NCBI RefSeq assembly: GCF_047663525.1
Contig: NC_092591.1
Coordinates: 53,483,501-53,547,500 of the forward strand
DNA: 64,000 bases
Origin: Anas platyrhynchos
Lineage: Eukaryota > Chordata > Aves > Anseriformes > Anatidae
Reading direction: 5' to 3'
Shown: positions 22,799 to 33,300 of the stretch, piece by piece
Numbering within the stretch: the first letter of the stretch is position 1
Layout of the letters: the number at the start of each line of letters is the position of its first letter
Position numbers and translations under genes: made by a program
Notes under the pieces: model-generated
Databases searched by the model: none
Seen by the model: only the letters and a program-made list of their open reading frames with translations
What the model was told of the DNA's origin: nothing

Positions 22799-22956
22799 AA
22801 TGCTTGACTTTTCTTGATATCAGCAGGGCCCTTTTGTGGTTTGAGTAGAGAGTAACTGGCATTGGTGTTGAATTTGATAAAAACAAAAAGTTAATAATGT
22901 ACCCATTAGTCCAGTTTTCTGATGATGGGGCTGACTGCTCTTTCTGAGCAGAAATG

Positions 22957-23128
22957 TCACAGAATCACAGAATTTCTAGGTTGGAAGAGACCTCAAGATC
23001 ATCGAGTCCAACCTCTGACCTAACGCTAACAGTCCCCACTAAACCATATCCCTAAGCTCTACATCTAAACGTCTTTTAAAGACTTCCAGGGACGGTGACT
23101 CCACCACTTCCCTGGGCAGCCTGTTCCA
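22957..23128 (-). mobile_element. CR1 LINE 3' fragment closing the array
   Basis: It begins like the unit heads (TCACAGAATCACAGAATTTC). Unlike them it reads GGGCAGCCTGTTCCAATG where the units have GGGCAGCCAGGAATG. The CCTGTTCCA version is the undeleted CR1 form, also seen at about 51381. This is therefore an independent CR1 insertion, truncated at about 23128, and the likely right-hand partner in the duplication event. Confidence 0.85.
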
Positions 23129-26100
23129 ATGTCTAACAAAGAGGAAGAGGAGGGAGAAGCAGGGATGAAAGGAAGGGAAAAGTGGTATTGCAGACCCATT
23201 TTGTAGATGAAACATGGCATTCTATGACTTAACCACACGCTCTTTGACAGTATGACGTAGCAGCAAAAATCAAGTTTGTGTTATCTAGAATAAGTTTATG
23301 TAGAGGACTGAGTCATATTTTAAGAGGTTAAGAGCTTTGACTTCAAAAGCCCTTTGTACCAGAAGCACTGCCTTCAGCTCTATATTTAACCTTTTTTTCC
23401 TTTCAAAGCAAAAGAAATTACATAGCCATTATACATCCCTTTTGAATTTCAGTGTGTGCCAGGGGCAAGCATGAAAGTTTCTTTCAGCATCTGATGACTC
23501 ATAAGGTTGTTTCTTTGACTGGTCAGCCTTTGGCTTGGTATGGTCAAGAATCAAACCAAACAGTAATTGCCTGGTTTTGCAGACAGTTTTTTTTTTCCTC
23601 TAACAGGATGGTATTTCAGTTGGCACAGGAGTTGTCCCATAAATGGTTTTGATTTTCCATGTGAGTACATTATTGGTGCTTCTAGATGTCCACAACCACC
23701 CCATTTCTCCTCTTAAAGGAAGAACAAGAGGCATTTTGTTTTTACATTCCGCAGAGCTATGTCAAATGGACAAAGTGATCATGTGTCTGTTTCCAAAATC
23801 TAAAATATGGTCTGGCTCTAACCATCAGGGTTTCATGACTAACATTGGCCAGAGGGTGTGTTACTTGGATCATGAGCTTGCACATCTGCCAGAAGGATGC
23901 CAACCTGTTTGGTCAGAAGAAAAAGGCCAACAGCATTGCCCTGCAAGGGTGACTGCATGCATTTCATGGTGCATTTCCAACCAGGCACCTACAGCAATGG
24001 TGAGCTTAACTCATTGAGCTTTACAAAATCTTTTAGTCAAATCATCTTCTGTTGTGGCAATACACACTACATATATTAGTTTCCTGAAATTTCCACCAGG
24101 CGAGAGCAGAAAAGTTACACAGTTAGGTATTCTACCTTCAGCAGAATCTGAAAATATTCAGAGCACACATGAAATGCAGCTCTACAATGTCTGGGAAATA
24201 AACTGTCACCAGATAAATCCATCGGTTGAGTCCCCTTCTTTCTTTTTAGTTCCTACACTTCATTGGAAGATGTTAGCTTTGGAAAACAGTGAAGGACAAA
24301 GAGGTGGGGTGTCTTTCCATGTTCCCTCTCGTGCTGTTTTTTATTTTATTGTTTCATAATACATGGTGCTGTACCATTGATGAACTGAACTTTTCTATTA
24401 AATGGAATGAGAAAAACAACCAAAGAAAGCAGCTGTAAGTAATACTTCTTTTTCCAACAGCAGATTACATTTCACTGAACTGGAAATCAAGTCAGAAACC
24501 TAGCAGATTGTGCAAATCCCCCCTAGAAGTCCATTTACACCTTGGGCAAAAGATGCCTTTGAAAACTCTTCCCTAAAGGACTTACCTCTTAGAAAGGAGA
24601 ATAAAAAGGGGGAAGGTGGCAAAGAAGAAATAGAAGGATGCAATGTGGGTTCTCAGAGTTATTCTTTATTAAACTTCATGTTGAAACCAACTGAAAATTG
24701 GCAAAGCTTCCTAGGAAAATTTAGCAAAGAAACAGCTTGCAGTAATCTAGCAACAAGGGTTACTATGGCAATAGCAGTACACTGTGAGATTTAGTAGATA
24801 TAATTTTCCATGATTCATGGATATTTTTAGCTATTTTTCTTTTTGTTCTGTCATGCAAATTGCCTTTCTGAAGAAAAGGAAGGACAGAATCAGCTAGGTC
24901 TTGCCCTCAGAAAAGATAGAGAGGTGTAAGTTGGTGCTTAAAGGAAGTCTTTGTGCTCCAGTCTCATATGATCAACCATCCTAAAGAAATCTTGGGGTCT
25001 TTACTCCTACCCCATTCATCTTGTCTTGAGCCTTTAACACCACTTATTGTTCCCTGCTTCTTGAATTCCTTCCATTCTTTATTCACCTTAATTTCCTTCT
25101 CTAAATCTTCTCCCTCCTAGTTCACAGTCTGACCCCTACAAATAATTTTTCTCCCTTCCTTCTTTTCCAGCTATTATCCAACATAATTCTTTTCCATGCC
25201 ACCATCTCTTTTCTTTGTGGCATGGTTTCAACACAGGCATTCTAAAACCTGGCTCCTAGCTCCTTGCCCTCCTCCTTCTGTGCAGTCCTCTCTTTGGCCT
25301 CTTTATGGCTTGCTCATAGCTGATCAGGAGTTTAACGTTCTTTTATTCTCAACCACACTGACTCAGTCGCCCTCTTAGCATTTAGATAAGCACCATGATT
25401 TTTGTATGGCTGTGATGTGCAAGCTATTACCTTTGTTTACCCTCATAATATCTCTAAGATCTGGCCCCCTGTTCTTTGACCAAATGTCAAAACTTGTCAT
25501 TTGAGGCCTGTTCTTCTACCACATCTAGAGTCTCAGCTCCTGGGCTGCACATGCTCAGTCATTCAAAATGTTGATGAATTCATGATCTTCCCTATGCACT
25601 TCAGCTGCTGATCTCCTCCTCCTCTGCTATGACAGGTTCCTCAGCTGCATCAGCTTAGAACAAAGTGTCCTCCTCTATATTAGGGCTTCTGATCATCCCC
25701 TTCACTTTACCACTGTCTCCAACTTTTGTTATTGTATATCCACAACTTGTACAGATGTCTCAGTGCTGTGTTACATTGACCCAGAATATCTCCTTTAACT
25801 CCCATTTTGCAGTTCACCTCCACCACATTGTATGAAACAGTAGCATCTTAGTACTGGTTAGGCTACCAGAAAACTGCACAGAGTCATTGGCAATCACCAG
25901 AACATGCTCATGCTATTATTTCTTGACCTTCCTTACTTTTCACCTCTAATCATTTGTTTGTTGAATTCACTTAATTATTGTCGCTAATTGGACTCTCAGT
26001 GTTTTAAGAGTGGGACTGTTTGCCTGCTATCCCCCTTAGGTATACAGCTCAAAAGAAATGAAGCTCTTTGAAGCCTCTATAAATGTTGGAAGGAAGGCAT

Positions 26101-29100
26101 AAATGGAAGAAGTGTTAAAAATGCTGAAAAAGAGCAGTTTGTTAACTTAGTAAAGGCTGGGGAGGCTTACAAGGATCTTTGGAAAACCTAGCAAAGGATC
26201 AGAATATAAATATCCACAATTCACAACTCCTCCTGATTTTAGTATTAGCTTCTAGTATCTGCATACATAAAAGTACAAATAAACACACACAAGATAAGAG
26301 AATATTCCTAAAAATGAAAAATTAAAAACATGCAGAAAAGCAATTTTGTCATGCAAAATACAATTATATAGCCAAACTTCCTACTATATTTACAGGAAAA
26401 AAAGCTGCCTGCTTGTTAATGTATATTCATGAGTTTATGTACATTCGTGTTTATGTATATTCAGTCAGTGGCTCCCTGTGCCTTGTCTCAAGACACAGCT
26501 GATCAGTAGCTGGGGCTGTGGTGCAGTGTTACATAATGCAACTTTATGACTTTGCAAGATGTCAATTTCCTTTCCAGCATTTCTATGTTTGTTTTTTTCC
26601 TGTGTTCAGAAAGTAAAGTATTTCAGATAAATACACTCTTTGCATGTTTTTTACACATTTTTTTAATGTGTCCACATAGGACACATTAGATAGAGTCATG
26701 GTGTAAATATAGGAATACAAATTGTCTTCTGTCACAGAGGATACTGGACTAAAGATGTCCTCGTCTGTTCTGTGTTAACACTCCTGTGTTTCTCAAATTA
26801 AGTTTTTCTTCTCTCTGAACCACTGTGATGTGTGGCAATATGGGCATAAGGTAAAAACATGGGCATAAGGAAAAGTTTCCCAACTCTGAGAAACTGTGTG
26901 TGTGTGAGGAAGAAGTAGCAATGCCCCATCCCTCAGAATAACTGATGGGTGCAAAACGCAAAGAATGGGAGTTCCTCTCTCAAGAATCAGCAGTACTGGG
27001 ACTCCATCATCTTCTCTGTAGTGCCAGCAGTCTCTCCTGTTGCAGCAGGCTTAGCTGGGCAAAGGCTCTGCTGTGCTCCAGGGAGCACTGTGGGATGGGA
27101 GCTTTCCTCCAGTCCCCAGCACAACCGCCCTTCTGCCAGGCCCAATGTCTGACATCCATAGCAGCAGAGAGACTCAAGACTTTAGTTCACAACAGGCTTT
27201 GTGTTATCTGATACTACCAGATTTTTCTTTCCCCCTTTGGTGACTGTGAGTGCTGCTTTCTGGCTGCAGATTATTTCTTTGGGTTTCTTTGTAAATGTGC
27301 TCAAAGACCTTTGGTTATTAATGCAGGGTTCTACAAACAATTATTAATGATATTGTTATTGTTCTGCAGCTAACATAATTAATGTTATATTTGTAAGTAA
27401 ATGCCAATATTGTAATTTCAGAAATATCTCCTACCTACAGCTACCACACAGCACTTTCTGCTACCAGAAACTAGGACTTTTTAGGTAGAAAACCTGTATT
27501 TACTCCCAATGTTTTACCAGAGACGCATCAACATCCCTGACAGGAAAGCAAATATGACACGTTATAAAAAAGGTGTTTGAACTGTTCAGCCTATTCTGAA
27601 TGGCTTCCCAAATACACAGTATTGGTATATATTCTGTTTGCTGTTGCAGTTTCTAAGCTGTTGTCCCTGCACTATCCAGTAGATGATGCTAATGTATTAC
27701 AAACCAGTCTCTGTTCAGTTTCCATCTGCGAAAAGATGATGATGGCCCCAAAAGTGTATTTCTGTCACATTCCAGACATCTTACAAAATTCTGTGTTGCT
27801 CTCTTTAATTCTTGTCTTTTCCAGTATGTGCAATCTGGAGTTTCAGAATGTGTTATTTTTCTGAAGTGGTTTTGTTACTAAGGTTGCCTCTTTCATGTAC
27901 CTGCCTACCAATCTTTTTCATAACTGTCTGCTATTCAAGTCAGTCTGACACATTTGACCAGTCTCAGAAGTCCATTGCCATCTTTTTACCATCTATTGTC
28001 ATCTATTACCATCGCTTTGCTATCTATTTACTCATATTTTGTGATGTACAACATTAGGCTTTGTGCTGTGTTGACATTTTTTCCTGTTTCCAGTCTGCAG
28101 CAAATACGTGAAGCTAAATCCTTGCACTATAAGGACAAAGGCAAGAAAGGGAAATAACATGTTCCATACGTATACATAAAGAAAAGGGCAGAAATGAGTT
28201 TCCATGAATCTCCCAGGATACTCAGCTTTTCTAATCTCATTCTCTAGCATAAGCATACCTTAATTATACACTATGGGAGGAAGCTATATAATCACTTCTC
28301 CTTTGCAATGGATTCTGATTTTCTTACATGGAGAGGCTTGCAGCTAATTTCACAAGAAGCCTCTTTAAAGATCTTGGAATTACTGGCAGAATGAGCATGC
28401 TCCTAATCATATATATCAGAGCCCAGGTTTTCTCAAACAGAGCAACGATGTCTGCGTGGCATTTACAGGCTTTATTTACATTTGCTGCTGAAAGGAAAGC
28501 AGATTTAAAAAACAGGTTTGCCAAGGTGGATGCAGAAAAAAAATTTGATCTCTCTCTGCTTCCCCCAGTCTCAACCCCATTCTCTGAAGTGGTGGGATCC
28601 TAGCCAGCCCCCTCCAGAAGCTGGGCAGCTAGTTAATATTTCTCCTGTGCTAGCAGACTAGCACTTGTGGTCCTTCCAGCCATTGGATCCCGACATAGCT
28701 GTTACCTGCTTGCTGAATTGACACACTACTAGAAGGAGACAAGCCAAGAGGAACAAATCCTGTCTTGCGAGGAGGAAAGAAAGAGGGAACTGAGCTACCT
28801 TTCTTTGCCCTTTGTTTCTTCCTCTGTCTTTTTTTAGCTTCTCTCCCTTGGGAAAAGTATGGGCACCTGAGGAGATGGAGAAAGAACTCCTTGCTTCCTG
28901 CAGCAAGCAGGTCTGATGTCTGTCCTTTCCAGATTGTGAAGCCGAGGCTAATTAGACCATTTGGCTTTTCTTATACTTTTTCCCCCAGGAGGGATGAGTT
29001 ATATGAGAAAGTTGAAGCTTCTCGTGTCATTCTGCAGCAGGCTCAAGGACAGGCAAAAAACATTACTGATAATTGTATTGCAAGAGTTGGCAGCATAGAG

Positions 29101-29842
29101 GGGATCTAAGAATAGGCCACCCAGACAGCAGCTGGGGCATGAAGTAGACTTAGGAAATGCATGATTCAAGGTGTAGGCGTTAGGGCTTGCGTGTCTTAAT
29201 CTAACACCTGGGTAAAAAGTTCCAGAACACATGAGTAAATCAGCATGAAAAGCTTCAGCAGAAGCATATTTAGTCATGCAAGGCATACAGGCTGAACTGC
29301 AGGGTTAGTTGTTGTGTAGTCATTAAAGCAAAGAAAAATAATCAACGGGTGAGCAAATTGTTTTAACAGAGAACGTAAAAGGAGTCATCTGATCCTTTTC
29401 TATTTCCCTGGCATCAATCGCCAGCAAATACATCTTTGTCATCATGTTCAAGGAGAAGAAGAGAGTGAGAGACAGAAAGAGAAGGCACAATGCTTCAGCC
29501 AACAAGTCCTCTCTCCTGGACTGGAACTGCTTGCCTGGCCAGAAGTGTGCCTCAGACCTGTTTTTGCGATGTGTGAGTCCCTTTGGAGGTAAACTTCATG
29601 CAAGTGTATCAGAAGACACTATATTAAAGTGTTGAAGAGAAATTGCTCACAAAATAATAATTTTTATTGATAGGTACTGAACATATCTCTAATAATCCAG
29701 GTACGGTCCTGTCACATGAAATAGCCAAATCGGCAGTCTAATAAAAAATACCTGCTTTTTTCCCCACAATGTGCTGTTGTATCAAGAACTAGAGGCATAA
29801 AAGAAGTACCTGTATTTTGCACATCAGATGTCTCTAGAAAAG
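23129..29842. other. Non-coding stretch, no gene seen
   Basis: 6.7 kb of mixed AT-rich and pyrimidine-rich DNA with no recognised exon, RNA gene or named transposon. The open frames around 23.6-24.8 kb and 28.3-29.1 kb have no family features and no consistent coding signal. A perfect 10-bp inverted repeat lies at 26664-26688. Confidence 0.45.
26664..26688. repeat. Perfect 10-bp inverted repeat with 5-nt loop
   Basis: TAATGTGTCC, loop ACATA, GGACACATTA. The arms are exactly complementary, so the site could form a hairpin or bind a dimeric factor. No neighbouring gene explains it. Confidence 0.6.
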
Positions 29843-29844
29843 AA

Positions 29845-30332
29845 GGGAAAGGAAAGGAAAGGAAAGGAAAGGAAAGGAAAGGAAAGGAAAGGAAAGGAAA
29901 GGAAAGGAAAGGAAAGGAAAGGAAAGGAAAGGAAAGGAAAGGAAAGGAAAGGAAAGGAAAGGAAAGGAAAGGAAAGGAAAGGAAAGGAAAGGAAAGGAAA
30001 GGAAAGGAAAGGAAAGGAAAGGAAAGGAAAGGAAAGGAAAGGAAAGGAAAGGAAAGCAGAAGAGAGAAGAGAAGAGAAGAGAAGAGAAGAGAAGAGAAGA
30101 GAAGAGAAGAGAAGAGAAGAGAAGAGAAGAGAAGAGAAGAGAAGAGAAGAGAAGAGAAGAGAAGAGAAGAGAAGAGAAGAGAAGAGAAGAGAAGAGAAGA
30201 GAAGAGAAGAGAAAAGAAAAGAAAAGAAAAGAAAAGAAAAGAAAAGAAAAGAAAAGAAAAGAAAAGAAAAGAAAAGAAAAGAAAAGAAAAGAAAAGAAAA
30301 GAAAAGAAAAGAAAAGAAAAGAAAAGAAAAGA
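29845..30332. repeat. Compound pentanucleotide polypurine array, ~490 bp
   Basis: Three adjoining blocks, all purine on the plus strand: (GGAAA) for about 42 units (29845-30056), (GAAGA) for about 30 units (30062-30210), and (GAAAA) for about 24 units (30211-30330). Blocks 1 and 2 are separated only by a short impurity (GCAGA). The 176-codon open frame across it is a low-complexity artefact. Such mirror-like homopurine tracts can adopt triplex structure and are usually length-polymorphic. Confidence 0.98.
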
Positions 30333-33300
30333 AGGGAGAACTTTTTATAGAAGTCTAAAAGAAAGGGAAATAATTGAGAAAACAGGCTGTAGAGAGAGGT
30401 TGCCTTTGGCCCTGGCAGGCAAAAGAGCCATTGAACTGCAAGAAATACTGAAGAGCTGGATCTGTTTTGTTTTATCTTGAACTTTATGCACCCTGGAGAA
30501 GGGCAGACTTTTTATGTAATTGACAGGAATTTTAACACCCGAGTACAGCTGGTTGATGAGAAGAAAGCTGCTGGTTGCTGTAGTTTGACTTGATAGAATT
30601 TGTCAGGAATGGCTTTGCTTGCTGTGATGAGTAAGCATGGGAGACATTTCATTGCTACTGTGGGGGCTGTTTTTAATTCACTGTAGACATTTGGGTTGGG
30701 AAGCTGAGCTTTACGGGCCATTGTATTTAAGTAATTTGGAACAAGAGTTTGGAGTATTAGAGGGAAAGCTGGGTTTACAATATGTTAATAAGCATGAAGA
30801 AACGTTGAAGTCAGCCTGTATAAAGCTTCATTTGGAGCAATACTCGTAGCCTGCCTGTGAGCTTCATTGTACACATGGAGAAGGATTTTTTTTTAGTTTA
30901 GTAGAACAAGTTTATCTTAAAATGGTTTAGGTTTAGGTTATACAAGCATGGATTTGTGGGCTGAATGTTTGGGCCTGGAGAAACCTTTATATCTAATAAA
31001 GATCCAACCAAAGACTGATGGTGGGAAATTAAATGAATTCCCAGAAGATTAACAAGAGTGCAGACATCCAAAAGATGTCACCTACAACGGCCATAACGGG
31101 AAAGATGTTTCTCTAAAGGTATTACTTATTTCCTTAAGAGAAACTGAATTTTTACTGAGAAAAAGTTATACAATGAACATCCAGTTCATGAAATTTTAAG
31201 CATATAGCATGCTGAAGGAATATTGAGTTCTTTGTTGTTGCAAGCAGTGTACAGGGAAAGTACACTATAATTTATATCACTTCTTTGTATGCAATCTTTG
31301 CATGTGTAAATTGCTTAGAAAATTGTATAGCTAACAATCTGAGACTGCATGATTCACATGTGAGATTTCACGGGGGTTGGAGCATACTGGGTAAGGAATG
31401 AAATGTGAATATGAAGGTTTGGGATCTTGAGAAGAGCTGTGAATGTTCTAAACGGCTTAATACAGGGAAAATATAATTTCTAACAGAGTTAGAAACTGCC
31501 AAATAGAAGAAATCTGATCAAGCCTCCTTTTCCTATGGAAAATAAAATTAAAAACATTGTACTCCTTATGTGGGCAGGAGGACTGGCCAGGGGCAGAACT
31601 GCAGAGAAAGTAGGTCAGATGACAGTTTTGTCCGGTTATGTAGGTTATTTGGAAGAAAATGGAATAGTTTGTACTTCAATATTTTTGCTTCAATGAGCAA
31701 CAAGAAAAGAAAGTTGTTCATGAATTATAATGAATGGAATGTGTGTTAAGTTCATCCTATACTTTCAATTAGAGGTCTGAATATCAGGAAAGTACTTTGA
31801 TTCAAATTCTGAAGCTCTTTGTTTGAGGACAAAGGAACTGGCACTGATGGAAGACAAAAGTACCTTCTTTTGCCTCTTGAGTTAAGTACATATAACTTAA
31901 CACAGATAGCAATTGCATAAGAAAACTGACAGTGTTACTTAATGGGAAAACAGCAAAGAAAGAGATTTTGGAAAAAAAAAAAAAAAAAGTTAAAAATAAT
32001 AACGAGGCTTTGAACATTTTTGAAGAACTGTTTTTTCAGTGATAAAACTGACTTGGAGTCATCTTCCGTAGCACCAAAGTCTCAAGAATGAGAGAGGTGG
32101 TTTCCAAATGCAAGAGATGTCTTTGAGCAATATGCTGTTTGTTTTTCTCTCATAGCAACTATGCAGTCGGGGAAAACACTGAGTTATAGCAGATGCAATA
32201 AGAGACAGCTTTCCTACCATATGCGAGAAGACTTTGGCAACATGAAACTTCTCTGATCTATTTCTTTTTTCAAGATTAGCAGGACAGCCTTGAGTAAGAG
32301 CCAAGCTGTGTACACAATTTCATGATACAATTATTAGAAAAAGCAATGCAATACACATTTACAGCACCAGTTGTTTTCAATTGACGGTAATTCCTAGCAG
32401 TTATATGGCATTTGTCTATTAGCTTAGTGTAGTTATAGCTACATACATATATATATATATATACACTTAATACAGTCATACTTCATTAAGATGATTTTGG
32501 AAAAAATAAGATAATACATGGTCAGCTTTTCTTCAAAGTATTTTGTCAATTTGTATATATATATATATTTACTGAAGCTATTTTTCAGTTTCAGTGAAAT
32601 AATGTATTACAAAGTCTGTCTGCTTACTGTAGAAAAGTTTTATGTATTTTAAAGGAGCAATGAGTGCATGTAAATTTTCAAATAAAAGAGAAAAATATTC
32701 AAAGTTAGCATCACTGTAATTGCAGGGCATTCTTGCTGAGGTGATGCCTACCCCCAGGCTTTGTCTGTGTTCCGTGAGGCACCATAGGAAATTTAGGAAA
32801 TGAAGACCAAGTAAAGAAGCAGGTTAATGGGAGAGGATAGTGCCAAAGGGAGATGAATTAAAATTCTTACTCTACTTTGTCTCACATTTCCAAATTTCAG
32901 AGTTTTGGTTTTCAGTTTTTCATTAGTCAAAATTTTTCTTCTGGTTCTAATCCTTAGTAATACACATGGCACCATGAAACAGGTATAGGCTATATTACAG
33001 ATAATAGTTTGTAATCTTTCAGGCTTTCAGCAAGGTTTTTCTCATTTATCCAGACTCCTGTTGCACTTGCTAGAGTGAATAAAACGCTAATCAGAATATA
33101 CAGAAATATAATCAGAGAAAATTGTCTTCCTTTTATTTGTATCACAATCCTTGGATTTTCACCAAAATTTCTGTGGATTTCTCTGGGCAAATATTGTGCT
33201 CATCACTGGTGAAAGCAATTATACCCAGCTTTTATTCCTGGCTCTATAACCTCTGCAAAATGATGCAGTTGAGGATGATGCTGACCTCTGATCATTTATT

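Larger units (their letters stand above)
19154..22956. repeat. Tandem array, copy 3 of a ~3.8-kb unit
   Basis: Last full unit, 3803 bp. It is identical by eye to copy 2 until about 21.9 kb. After that it carries a cluster of differences shared with neither other copy: AATGGGGATGAG near 21918, CCACCCGCGTG near 22121, a shorter T-run near 22495, and TACCCATTAG near 22901. It is followed directly by a partial CR1 (22957-23128), which closes the array. Confidence 0.95.

Noticed and set aside
29828..30358. 176-codon Lys/Glu/Arg-rich frame
   Set aside because: It is a translation of the pentanucleotide repeat; period-5 purine repeats contain no stop in this frame.
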